A stretch of DNA of 64,000 bases from Halorubrum sp. 48-1-W. GTDB lineage: Archaea; Halobacteriota; Halobacteria; Halobacteriales; Haloferacaceae. Positions 41,994-49,966 of the stretch are shown here, piece after piece. The first letter of the stretch is position 1; each line of letters begins with the position of its first letter. Position numbers and translations under genes: made by a program. Under the pieces are notes generated by a model. It ran no database searches and had not been told where the DNA came from. It saw nothing but the letters and a program-made list of their open reading frames with translations. The stretch spans positions 62,001 to 126,000 of the forward strand of contig NZ_QMIM01000010.1 of assembly GCF_003287355.1 (NCBI RefSeq), given 5' to 3'.

Positions 41994-42851
41994 ATGGGCT
42001 CTCCGATCGCAGTCGACCGGACGCTCCCCGCCGGTACGCGCGTCGGACGGGTCGCGCTCCGTGTCGGCGACCTCGAATCGGTGACCGCCTTCTACCGGGA
42101 CGTGATCGGGCTCTCGGTGCTTGCCCGGACCGAGACGACCGCGACGCTCGGCGCGGGCGGGACGCCGCTGCTCGAACTGACCGCCGATCCCGACGCCCCC
42201 GAGCGGGGGCGGGCGGACGCCGGACTGTTCCACGTCGCGTTCCGGGTCCCGTCCCGCACTGCGCTCGGCGACGCCCTGGAACGGATCCGGGAGCGGTGGG
42301 AACTGGACGGCGCGTCCGATCACCACGTGAGCGAGGCGCTGTACCTCGCCGATCCGGAGGGAAACGGCGTGGAAGTGTACCGTGACCGTCCCCGCGAGAC
42401 GTGGACGGAGGCCGACGACGGCCGGGTCCACATCGTGACCGAACCGCTGGACCTCGAGGGCGTCGCTGAGGTCTCGACGGGAGCGGACCGGGCGCCGGCC
42501 GACACCGACGTCGGTCACGTCCACCTCGAGGTCGCCTCGCTCGAGGCGTTCGAGCGGTTCTATATAGCGATGTTCGGTTTCAACCTGCGGGCGAGCTACC
42601 CCGACGCGCGGTTCGTCGCTGTGGACGGCTACCACCACCACGTCGGCGCGAACACCTGGAACCGCCGGACGGGACCCGCTGGGGACGGACCCGGACTCGA
42701 CTGGTTCGAGGTCGTCGTGCCGGACGACGAGGGCCGTCGTGAGCTCCGGGAGCGGCTCCCCGAGGGGGACGTCTCGGAGTCGACCGCCGCGGGTGGATTC
42801 GCCGTCACCGATCCTGACGGGATCGAGGTCCACGTGTCCCCGGGACCATAG
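41994..42851 (+). CDS. Two-module VOC (glyoxalase/dioxygenase-fold) protein
   Basis: A 285-residue protein with two vicinal-oxygen-chelate modules. The first (15-130) starts GRVALRVGDLESVTAFYRDVIGLSV and has FHVAFRV and EGNGVEVY. The second (about 168-285) has VGHVHLEVASLEAFERFYIAMFGF and the motif DGIEVHV. Together they carry the His/Glu ligand set typical of catechol 2,3-dioxygenase-like enzymes (His in FHVAF and HVHLE, Glu in GVEVY and IEVHV). Substrate unknown. Single gene between convergent neighbours. Confidence 0.88.
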   Translation: MGSPIAVDRTLPAGTRVGRVALRVGDLESVTAFYRDVIGLSVLARTETTATLGAGGTPLLELTADPDAPERGRADAGLFHVAFRVPSRTALGDALERIRERWELDGASDHHVSEALYLADPEGNGVEVYRDRPRETWTEADDGRVHIVTEPLDLEGVAEVSTGADRAPADTDVGHVHLEVASLEAFERFYIAMFGFNLRASYPDARFVAVDGYHHHVGANTWNRRTGPAGDGPGLDWFEVVVPDDEGRRELRERLPEGDVSESTAAGGFAVTDPDGIEVHVSPGP

Positions 42852-42856
42852 GCGGA

Positions 42857-43795
42857 TCAGTCCTCCGGCTCCGACGTCGCCATCGACCGCCTGACCCGGC
42901 GGCGGATCGCGAACCCGACGCCGAGAAGCGGAACGCCGGCTGTGAGGAGATACGGCAAAGCGTAAGCGGTACCGACGACGACGGCCCGAAGGAGCGTTCC
43001 GAGCCCTCGGACGGATTCGAGGAACGCGGTCGCCACGCCGGTGTCGTACCACGCCGTCGACACGGCCGACGGTTCGGGCGGCTCCTCGCGGAGTTCGACC
43101 CGGATCGTCGACAGGGCGACCCGCTCCTCCAGGGCGGCCCGTTCGGCCTCCATCCGTTCGATCTCCTCCTGTACGTCGGCGAGTTCCCGCTGGACCGCCA
43201 GCACGTCCTCCGTCGTGTCGGCGCCCTCGTAGAGTTCCCTGAGTCGGTCGCGTTCGGCTCGCTTGTTCTCCAAGCGTGCCTCGAGGTCGGCGATCCGGTC
43301 CGTGACGTCCCGGCTCTCCGTCGTCGACCGCTCGACGTCCCCGAGCGCCTCGAGGTCGGCCATCACGGCGTCGAACTCCTCGCTCGGCACGCGAAGCGTG
43401 AGTGTGCCCCCGGTAAACTCTTCGTCGCCCCGCTCGTGGGTCTCGCGGGTCGATTCGCTCACGAACCCGCCGTACTCCTCGGCGACCGTTCGCGCCTCGG
43501 CGTCCGCTTCCGCGAAGGAATCGACGGTGACCCGGAGGTCGCCGGTGCGGATCAGTCGGCGCTCCGCCACCGCGGTGACCGTCTCGCCGTCCTCGGTTGC
43601 GATGTCGGAGCTCTCGGTCGCGCCGTCGTCCCCGTTCGACGCGCCGGCTCCGTCGCCCTCGGGGGACGCCGTTTCGGGCGCGTCGTCGCCGGCGTCCGCA
43701 CCCCCTCCGGCACCTCCCGTCCCGGCACCGGAACAGCCCGCGAGCGCCACGAGCCCCGCGACCGTCACGACGAGCAGCAGTCGTCTCGTGTCCAT
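42857..43795 (-). CDS. DUF4349 lipoprotein with coiled coil
   Basis: A 312-residue surface protein. After MDTRRLLLVVTVAGLVALAGC (lipobox Cys21) comes an acidic disordered linker. Then follows the DUF4349 core: IRTGDLRVTVDSFAEA, GGFVSESTRETHERGDE, LRVPSEEFDAVMADLEALG. A coiled coil (LEARLENKRAERDRLRELYEG and LADVQEEIERMEAERAALEERV) and a C-terminal transmembrane helix end it. DUF4349 proteins are envelope proteins of unknown function. The ATG at 43795 fits the signal peptide; a longer version would hide it. Confidence 0.88.
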   Translation of the reverse strand: MDTRRLLLVVTVAGLVALAGCSGAGTGGAGGGADAGDDAPETASPEGDGAGASNGDDGATESSDIATEDGETVTAVAERRLIRTGDLRVTVDSFAEADAEARTVAEEYGGFVSESTRETHERGDEEFTGGTLTLRVPSEEFDAVMADLEALGDVERSTTESRDVTDRIADLEARLENKRAERDRLRELYEGADTTEDVLAVQRELADVQEEIERMEAERAALEERVALSTIRVELREEPPEPSAVSTAWYDTGVATAFLESVRGLGTLLRAVVVGTAYALPYLLTAGVPLLGVGFAIRRRVRRSMATSEPED

Positions 43796-43930
43796 GTGGG
43801 TGAGACGCGCCGCGACCGCGGTAAAGGCTCGCAAGGAACAAACGCCCGTTTGTCCCTCGGATCCGACGCACCCGGCCTCGCCGACAGCCATCTCGCCGGC
43901 GGTCGTCTTCACCCCGATCGCGGCCCGTAT

Positions 43931-43972
43931 CCCCGCTGACCGCCGTCGGTCTCCCCGCTGACCGCCGTCGGT
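43931..43972. repeat. Two copies of a 20-bp repeat
   Basis: CCCCGCTGACCGCCGTCGGT occurs at 43931-43950 and again at 43953-43972, with a 2-bp spacer. It lies between the DUF4349 and HMCES/SRAP genes in a 204-bp gap with no gene seen. Possibly a duplicated regulatory site or simple duplication. Confidence 0.6.
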
Positions 43973-43999
43973 GGCGCCGACGTCACACCGCCCACGTCC

Positions 44000-44731
44000 T
44001 CACTCGACGCCGATCGGCTCGATCAGGTCCGCACCGTCGGTTCCGGCGGCGTTCACGCGCGTCGAGACCGGATACGCCTCCATACCCGCGGCCGGGTACG
44101 GGTCCATCATCGCCGCCGCCTCCTCCGGATCGCCGTGGAGCCAACGCTCCTCCTCGTCCGGCGCGAGGATCACCGCCATCCGATGGTGGAGGTCGGCGAC
44201 CAGGTCGTTCGGCTCGGTCGTCACGACGGCGAACGTCTCGCGGGTCCGATCGCCGTCCCCGTTCTCTCGCTCGTTCGCGTCCGTCCCGCGGCCGAACGCG
44301 CCGAGATCGGTTTGGGTCGTCTCGGGCTTCGGAGGGGTCCACCGTTCGTACAGGCCGGCCATCGCGAACGGACGGTCGTCCTCGAAGGCGACACGGTAGG
44401 GTCGCTTCCCGGACCCGTCACCGGCGTCGACCCACTCGTAGAACCCGTCGGCGGGAACGAGACACCGTCGGGACTCGTAGGCGTCCGCGAAGCTCCGCTT
44501 GCCTCGGATCGTCTCCGCACGTGCGTTGATCAACTCGAACGGTTCCTCGGCCCACGACGGGGTCAGTCCCCACGTCATCTGGGTCGCCCGATCCGGGTCC
44601 TCCGCCGTCACGACCGGGAGGTCCTCGCCGGGTGCGCAGTTGTAGCTGGGCTCGAAACCCTCCCCGAACGTCACGCCGAAGCGCGACTCGAGTTCCTCGA
44701 CGGGCGTGAACAGCGTGTACCGGCCACACAT
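44000..44731 (-). CDS. HMCES/YedK-type SRAP abasic-site sensor
   Basis: A 243-residue SOS-response-associated peptidase (SRAP). Cys2 after Met1 is the catalytic and cross-linking residue (MCGRYTLFTP), exposed after removal of Met. Asn69 (INARAET), Glu99 (DGFYEWV) and the His in VADLHHRMAVIL complete the active site. Members shield abasic sites in single-stranded DNA by forming a thiazolidine crosslink. An insertion (about 135-165, GRGTDANERENGDGDRTRE) is disordered. A TATTTAATACTG promoter element lies 26-35 bp upstream of the start. Confidence 0.93.
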   Translation of the reverse strand: MCGRYTLFTPVEELESRFGVTFGEGFEPSYNCAPGEDLPVVTAEDPDRATQMTWGLTPSWAEEPFELINARAETIRGKRSFADAYESRRCLVPADGFYEWVDAGDGSGKRPYRVAFEDDRPFAMAGLYERWTPPKPETTQTDLGAFGRGTDANERENGDGDRTRETFAVVTTEPNDLVADLHHRMAVILAPDEEERWLHGDPEEAAAMMDPYPAAGMEAYPVSTRVNAAGTDGADLIEPIGVE

Positions 44732-44755
44732 CACCAATCGACGTTTCGGTCGAAC

Positions 44756-44767
44756 AGTATTAAATAG
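44756..44767 (-). promoter_or_regulatory. TATA box of the HMCES/SRAP gene
   Basis: The complement reads CTATTTAATACTG across this stretch, 26-36 bp upstream of the ATG at 44731. It is one of the clearest haloarchaeal TATA boxes in the window and supports a leaderless transcript. Confidence 0.55.
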
Positions 44768-44830
44768 GGACCCGATCGTCGGCCGGAGGGTCGGGTGAGA
44801 ACTATACGGGTCCGTCCGGAAGGTGTCGGT

Positions 44831-45253
44831 ATGGAACTCCTCGTCGCGATGGACGACTCGCCGTTGGGCCGCAAATCGCTCGAGTACGCGCTCGAACTCT
44901 TCGCGGACGCCCGGGTGACGGTCGTCCACGTCGCGTACCCCGAACTGGACATGCTCCCGTCCGACGCGGAGGAGGTGTACGGCGCGGATCCGACGGAGCT
45001 GGACGGGATCGGTGACGAGACTGCCCGGCGAGTGTTCGATACGATCCGCGACGTCGCGGACGACCGCCCGGTCGCCGTGACGTATCTCTTGGGTGAGGCG
45101 GACCGACGGCTGGTCGAGTACGTCCGGGAGGAGGGGTTCGATCACGTCGTGATGGGGACCCACGGTCGCGAGGGTCTCTCACGGCTCCTGCTCGGGAGCG
45201 TTGCCGAGGCCGTCGTCCGTCAAACCGACGTTCCGACGACGCTCGTCAAATAG
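44831..45253 (+). CDS. Single-domain universal stress protein
   Basis: A 140-residue UspA-like ATP-binding protein. The start strand is MELLVAMDDSPLGRKSLEYAL and the ATP loop is VMGTHGREGLSRLLLGSVAEAVVRQT at the C-terminus, with the G-x2-G-x9-G(S) pattern. It was chosen to begin at 44831 because upstream in-frame residues are not part of the fold. It is followed by an AT-richer stretch containing a 5-bp hairpin, CGGAC-GAA-GTCCG, at 45407-45419. Confidence 0.92.
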   Translation: MELLVAMDDSPLGRKSLEYALELFADARVTVVHVAYPELDMLPSDAEEVYGADPTELDGIGDETARRVFDTIRDVADDRPVAVTYLLGEADRRLVEYVREEGFDHVVMGTHGREGLSRLLLGSVAEAVVRQTDVPTTLVK

Positions 45254-45458
45254 CGATCGGAGCGGGAACGACCCGACGGAAACGACGACAGACGGTACTC
45301 GCCTCCGGAATCCGGGGGGGTCGTTACATTCGATGAGGAAACGAGACGGCGCCACTATTGATATAGCGACATACAATTTATATGCTCGGTACGAGACGAA
45401 TTTTGACGGACGAAGTCCGACGAAATCGAGCGGATACGTCCAAGTGGACCGTTTCCGG

Positions 45459-46490
45459 CTACCGTAACAGCCGGTACACGTTCGCCTCGTAGGTCTCCCG
45501 CACCTGGTCCCCCCAGTTGTGGGTGTAGGTGTCGATGACGTCGTCGGCGACGTCCCCTCGGAGGTACTTGACGACGCCGCGGTCGCCCGTCCTGTCACGG
45601 AGGTGTGTCGTGAAGAAGTGTCTGAAGTAGTGCGGGGTGACGTTCTCGCCCGCGCCGCCACCGGTTCGATACCAGCCCGCGTCGCGGGCGTACCGCTCGA
45701 CGATGTGGCGGACGGCCTGCGGATCGAGTCGCTCTCCCCACCCGTCCGTCGTGTTCACGAAGAGCGCGGGCGACGTCGTGTCCGGCCGTATCGCGAGCCA
45801 CCGCTTCAGCGTCGTTCGGAGCTCCCCGTCGACGGGGATGACGGTCTCCCGCTTCCGCTTGTTGGAAGCGGTTCGCGCCTCGCCGTTCAACTCCTCGCCC
45901 ACGGTCGCGTCCGGCGTCACGTACAGCGAGTTCGGCCGCTCGGCGAGCGCCGGGCGCGTCCCCAGTTCGTACGCCGATTCGAGTTCCGGGTCCGTCACCG
46001 ACAGATCGCGGAGGTCGAGGTTACAGAGCTCCCCGACCCGAATTCCCGTCTTCAACAACGTACAGACGACCGCGCGGTGGAGCGGGTGGGTGATCCCCGC
46101 CACGAACGAACGCATTCGGGGGATCGGGACGTCCCTCCGGGCGGGGTCCTTGTCGACGGTCTCGTCCATCTCCTCCATCACGAGCGTCATGGGATTCCCC
46201 TCGAACGCGCCGACCTCGGTCATGTAGCCGTAAAACCGGTGGAGGTACGCCGCGTAGGTCGCGACCGTGCTGTCGGCGACGTCACCCCGCAACGAGTGGA
46301 CGAACGCCATACAGTCACGATGAGTCGCGGTTGCTGGGGTCGTCCCCTCGTCGAGGACCCCCTCGAATCGCCTGAGGACCCGTTCGTACGATTCCCTCGT
46401 CCGATCCGACTTCCCGTGATAGGTCAGGTCCTCGATGAAGTATTCGATCGGGTCGTCGGGATCCTCGACCGTGTGCGGGCCGCTACTCAT
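45459..46490 (-). CDS. Tyrosine recombinase (XerC/D-like integrase)
   Basis: A 343-residue site-specific recombinase. It has an N-terminal SAM-like DNA-binding domain (about 12-110) and a C-terminal catalytic domain. Catalytic Arg151 is in LLKTGIRVGEL, the HxxR box is His287-Arg290 in HYFRHFFTTHL, and the nucleophile is Tyr322 in TYTHNW. The His of the usual LGH motif is replaced (LRGDVADD, about 310-317), an unusual substitution. The gene overlaps its DUF5805 partner by 8 bp. It may mark an integrated element or be a resident haloarchaeal recombinase. Confidence 0.88.
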   Translation of the reverse strand: MSSGPHTVEDPDDPIEYFIEDLTYHGKSDRTRESYERVLRRFEGVLDEGTTPATATHRDCMAFVHSLRGDVADSTVATYAAYLHRFYGYMTEVGAFEGNPMTLVMEEMDETVDKDPARRDVPIPRMRSFVAGITHPLHRAVVCTLLKTGIRVGELCNLDLRDLSVTDPELESAYELGTRPALAERPNSLYVTPDATVGEELNGEARTASNKRKRETVIPVDGELRTTLKRWLAIRPDTTSPALFVNTTDGWGERLDPQAVRHIVERYARDAGWYRTGGGAGENVTPHYFRHFFTTHLRDRTGDRGVVKYLRGDVADDVIDTYTHNWGDQVRETYEANVYRLLR

Positions 46491-46863
46491 CGACGAGCGT
46501 GTACCCTCCCTCGCGTCCGCTGTACCGGACGCGGTCGCGTTCCTGGAGCGAGTCGAGCGCTTCCTCGAGGCTCTCCTCGAACCCGTCGAACACCGCCTCG
46601 ACGAGGTCGTCCCACGAGCGGTGGCCGTCCGCGATCGCTGATTCGATCCGCCTTTCGAGGTCGTTACCCCCGGGGTTCGACCCCTCAGGATCGGGTTGCT
46701 CGCGGTTACTCTCGGTCGAGAGCGAGAACCCGCGCCTCCCGGCCTGTACCATCGTTCTGACGAACTCGCTCTGTGACATCCCGAGTTCGTCGGCGTGTCG
46801 TTGCCACGTCGACTTCTGTTCGGCGGGGACGTACGTCTTCACCGAACGGCGGTCTTGACTCAT
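46483..46863 (-). CDS. DUF5805 protein, recombinase partner
   Basis: A 126-residue protein. The N-terminus (RRSVKTYVPAEQKSTWQRHADELGMSQSEFVRTMV) looks like a ribbon-helix-helix DNA-binding segment. The C-terminus is a winged-helix-like region with DLVEAVFDGFEESLEEAL. It corresponds to the DUF5805 group, which I recall as a companion of haloarchaeal integrases. Its stop overlaps the recombinase start by 8 bp, so the pair is co-translated; it likely controls or assists the recombinase. The promoter region lies in the AT-rich gap upstream. Confidence 0.82.
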   Translation of the reverse strand: MSQDRRSVKTYVPAEQKSTWQRHADELGMSQSEFVRTMVQAGRRGFSLSTESNREQPDPEGSNPGGNDLERRIESAIADGHRSWDDLVEAVFDGFEESLEEALDSLQERDRVRYSGREGGYTLVDE

Positions 46864-47413
46864 CCCTACCGGCCACCTCTCACCCGTCCGACTTCAAAGT
46901 ACCCCATATTTCGGGATAAGGTCACTTATACCAGAACTTGTACCTACTCTTACGGAGTTTACTGGGACTATATATCGGTATATTACTACAATAGGTCCAT
47001 TTGTGTCGATCTTCGAGCACCTGACGTAGGCCCAAAGGTTTGGATTAGTATATGCCGCAAGGATCGGCCCGATCGGGACCGATTCGATCCTCAACTCCAC
47101 GTGTGTGTCGCCCCGTGGATCTCTCGTAATACTGGAACGACGGGAACGACGCGATATCACGACCGGTCCGATATCGAGGCGTGACCGACACGGCTTCGGC
47201 GTCGCTCCCGGAACGAACGGCTTCCACCAGCCTCGGAGGGATGTCGGGTTGACACGCGCTCACAACGGCCGTCAGTCCGTTCTCTCGGTCGGGAAGACGA
47301 ACACATTCGCCGTCCAATACGCGCCCGTGAGTGACCTCTCATCCGTGTCCCACCCTCGCGGTCGGGGGCTTCGGGACGCCGGTAGCGACGGGATACCGCT
47401 CCACGTGTTCCCC

Positions 47414-47435
47414 GGGTCGGACGGCTGTCCGACCC
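47414..47435. other. Perfect 9-bp hairpin
   Basis: GGGTCGGAC-GGCT-GTCCGACCC forms an uninterrupted stem with a 4-nt loop, with no T-tract after it on either strand. It is 197 bp before the phosphomutase start and could be part of a 5' leader structure, a small RNA or a protein-binding palindrome. Confidence 0.6.
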
Positions 47436-47598
47436 GCTCTCTGGAGTATCGGAGGGGGTGGTGCCGTCCGACACCGATCTCGTATACCGTATGTTGCGAT
47501 ATTTTTTGCTGGTTCGAGTTTCGGGGGAGTCGCGGATCGGTCGATAGCGACTTCGGTGGACGATGTCGAGGATGGGGGTCGTGGGGTTCCTCCTCCGG

Positions 47599-47605
47599 GA
47601 TATAT
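47599..47605 (+). promoter_or_regulatory. TATA box of the phosphohexomutase gene
   Basis: ATATATA at 47599-47605 lies 26-33 bp upstream of the ATG at 47632, the spacing expected for a leaderless haloarchaeal transcript. Confidence 0.5.
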
Positions 47606-47631
47606 ACGGGTCGCTCCCGGATGAGAGGACG

Positions 47632-48966
47632 ATGACGGAGCGAGAGTACTTCGGGACGAGCGGCATCAGGGGACGTGTCGGCGCGGACGTCGACGCCGAC
47701 CTCGCGCTCACGGTCGGGCGTGCGCTGGCGAGCGAGGCCGACCGGGTCGTCGTCGGACGGGACGCGCGAACCAGCGGCTCGACCCTCGTCGACGCGCTGT
47801 CGGCGGGATTGACCGAGTGTGGGACCGACGTGGTCGACGTCGGGGTCGAAGCGACGCCGACGGTCGCCCGCGGGATCGCCGAACGGGACGCCGACGCCGG
47901 GGTCGTGGTGACCGCTTCGCACAACCCGCCACGGGACAACGGCCTCAAGCTGTGGCAGCCCTCCGGGCAAGCGTACGACCGATCCGGTCAGGACCGTCTC
48001 GTGGGGCGGATCCGGACGGGCGATTTCGATAGACAGTCGTGGGACGCCCTCGGCGAGCGGTCGTCGTGGACGGACGCACGAACGAGCCACGTCGAGGCGA
48101 TCGCCGGGGCCGTCGAGGTGTCGGATCCCCCATCGGTCGTGGTCGACCTCGGCAACGGAGCGGGCGGCGTGAGCGTCGAGGCGCTCCAGGCGATCGGTTG
48201 CTCGATCGAGACGCTCAACGCCCAGCCGGACGGACGGTTCCCGGGACGACCCAGTGAGCCGACAGCCGAGAACTGTTCGACGCTCGCTGCGACGGTCGCG
48301 GCGACCGACGCCGACCTCGGGATCGCTCACGACGGCGACGCCGACCGTATGATGGCCGTCACCGGCGACGGGGAGTTCGTGCCCGGCGACGTCCTGTTGG
48401 CGCTTTTCGCCCGGGAGGCTATCGAGCAGGGCGACCGGGTCGCGGTCCCCGTCGACACCAGCCTCCTCGTGGCGGACGCGCTCGAGGACGTCGGTGCGGA
48501 GGTCGTCCTGACGCGCGTCGGCGACGTCTTCGTCGCCGAACGGGCCAGGGAAGGCGACGTCGTCTTCGGTGGCGAGCCGAGCGGGGCGTGGATCTTCCCC
48601 GAGGACACGCTCTGTCCGGACGGGCCGCTGGCGGCAGCGAAACTGGTCGAACTCGTCGCCGATGCGGGCCCGCTGGCAGCGCAGGTCGACAGCATCGATC
48701 GGTACCCCATCCGTCGGACGACCTTCGAGGTCTCCGAGAAGGCGGCGGTCATGGAGCGGGTCGCAACCGCCGTCCGGGCCGACTACGACGACGTGAACAC
48801 CCTCGACGGGGTCCGGGTCGAACTCGGGGACGCCTGGTTCCTCGTGCGTGCGAGCGGAACGGAGCCACGGATCCGGGTGACTGCCGAAGCTCGGAACCCC
48901 GAGCGAGCGGACGCCGTCTTCGAGACCGCCAGTGGGCTGGTCGAGGACCACCTCCGGACCGACTGA
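47632..48966 (+). CDS. Phosphohexomutase (phosphoglucosamine/phosphomannomutase)
   Basis: A 444-residue alpha-D-phosphohexomutase that moves phosphate between C1 and C6 of a hexose (or hexosamine) phosphate for glycan synthesis. The active-site serine is Ser96 in VVVTASHNPPRDNG. The metal loop is AHDGDADRMMA, the sugar-specificity loop is FGGEPSGAWIFPED, and the C-terminal phosphate loop is VRASGTEPRIRVT. The GEPSG signature occurs in both phosphoglucosamine and phosphomanno/glucomutases, so the exact substrate is open. The start at 47632 (MTEREYFGTSGIRG) is fixed by the motif. Confidence 0.9.
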   Translation: MTEREYFGTSGIRGRVGADVDADLALTVGRALASEADRVVVGRDARTSGSTLVDALSAGLTECGTDVVDVGVEATPTVARGIAERDADAGVVVTASHNPPRDNGLKLWQPSGQAYDRSGQDRLVGRIRTGDFDRQSWDALGERSSWTDARTSHVEAIAGAVEVSDPPSVVVDLGNGAGGVSVEALQAIGCSIETLNAQPDGRFPGRPSEPTAENCSTLAATVAATDADLGIAHDGDADRMMAVTGDGEFVPGDVLLALFAREAIEQGDRVAVPVDTSLLVADALEDVGAEVVLTRVGDVFVAERAREGDVVFGGEPSGAWIFPEDTLCPDGPLAAAKLVELVADAGPLAAQVDSIDRYPIRRTTFEVSEKAAVMERVATAVRADYDDVNTLDGVRVELGDAWFLVRASGTEPRIRVTAEARNPERADAVFETASGLVEDHLRTD

Positions 48967-49012
48967 CGTCGGCCTATTCGTTCCTCTCCCGTACCTCGTA
49001 TGCGTCCCGTCG

Positions 49013-49918
49013 TTAGACGGTGATCTCCGAGCCGGTCTCCAGGCCGTCGAAAACCGCGAGCGCCCGGTCGAGGCCGGGGTCCCGCTCCGCGGTGTTCCGC
49101 ATCACGACCGTCTCGCTCGGGAAGAGGTGCTCGCCGAGGACGAGTCCGTGGTCCCGCGCGGTCGATCCGGTAACGGTGAGATAGACGCCGAGACCCGTCT
49201 CGGCGATCGCCGCCTCCTCGGGGACCTCGGAGTCCGGATAGACGAATTCGACGCCACGGAGCGTATCCGTCCCCAACACCGCGGTGACGAGACGCTCGTA
49301 TCGCGGCGAGATGCAGAGCGGACCCTCGTAGCCCGCGAGGAACTCGCGATCCAACTCCTCGCCGGGCGCGAGCGCGTCCGGTCGCCCCATCAGCGTGTGG
49401 TACACCGTGTCGCCGAGCCCGCTCACCACGCGGACGTCCGTGTCCACCGGGTCGATCCGGTCGTTGACGTCGGCCAGTCCGGCGAGGCCGGTCTCCCGGA
49501 TCCCGACCACCTCCTCCAACACGAGGTCCGCCGAGTCGAACCCGAGCGCGAACTCGTGGGTCCGGAGCGCCCGGAACGGCTCCTCGCGGCCGACGAGCTT
49601 CAGGTCGACGTTGCCGACGGTGACAGTCGCCGCGTCGAAGACGATCCGGCGCGGCTTCCCCTCGCGATCGTCGCGGAGCAGGGTGAACTCCGGGTTCTCC
49701 GGTTTCGACGGGTCGGAGTACTCCGCGAGCCGGTTGTACGGTCCCTCCTCCGCCTCGACGGACCCCTTCGTCACCGCCTTCTCGTAGCGGAGCGTGTTGC
49801 TCACGCGGTCGGCGAGCTCGTCGAGTTCGTCGGTTCGCCCGGCGTCGGCGATCCGCTCGAGAACGGCCTCCAGCGGACGACCCTTTCGTGGAACGGCGAC
49901 CGGGAGCGGGTCGGTCAT
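49013..49918 (-). CDS. HisG-like (ATP phosphoribosyltransferase-fold) protein
   Basis: A 301-residue protein without a common name. Its N-terminus, PVAVPRKGRPLEAVLERI, resembles the HisG opening (IAVPNKGRL). A segment near residues 252-283 (TGLGVYLTVTGSTARDHGLVLGEHLF) parallels the HisG PRPP-binding motif D-x-V-x-TG-x-TL-x-x-NGL. In it the Asp and the Thr-Leu are replaced (LTVTGSTARDHGL). The likely fold is the periplasmic-binding type of HisG, without an added regulatory domain. With altered key residues it may be a non-catalytic or differently specific paralogue. It converges with the phosphomutase gene. My recognition is from motif comparison. Confidence 0.6.
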   Translation of the reverse strand: MTDPLPVAVPRKGRPLEAVLERIADAGRTDELDELADRVSNTLRYEKAVTKGSVEAEEGPYNRLAEYSDPSKPENPEFTLLRDDREGKPRRIVFDAATVTVGNVDLKLVGREEPFRALRTHEFALGFDSADLVLEEVVGIRETGLAGLADVNDRIDPVDTDVRVVSGLGDTVYHTLMGRPDALAPGEELDREFLAGYEGPLCISPRYERLVTAVLGTDTLRGVEFVYPDSEVPEEAAIAETGLGVYLTVTGSTARDHGLVLGEHLFPSETVVMRNTAERDPGLDRALAVFDGLETGSEITV

Positions 49919-49966
49919 TACCCGGAGTGGGTCGCCGCGGCTAAAACGGGTTGCGCTTTCGAACGG

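Larger units (their letters stand above)
46864..47631. other. 768-bp region without a recognised gene
   Basis: The first 200 bp are strongly AT-rich for this genome (for example ACTATATATCGGTATATTAC at about 46969-46988) and probably contain the DUF5805 promoter. The rest has ordinary GC but no reading frame with haloarchaeal codon use. A perfect 9-bp stem, GGGTCGGAC (47414-47422) and GTCCGACCC (47427-47435), around a GGCT loop is the best structured element. At the right end GATATATACGG (47599-47609) is the probable promoter of the phosphomutase. A structured RNA is possible but unproven. Confidence 0.55.

Noticed and set aside
45407-45419. Small hairpin CGGAC-GAA-GTCCG as an intrinsic terminator
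   Set aside because: The stem is only 5 bp, with no T-tract after it; archaeal terminators do not rely on such stems.
47045-47317. A 90-codon complement frame in the 768-bp gap
   Set aside because: The protein is not absurd, but third-position GC is low compared with real genes here, no family is recognised and there is no clear promoter; left unannotated.
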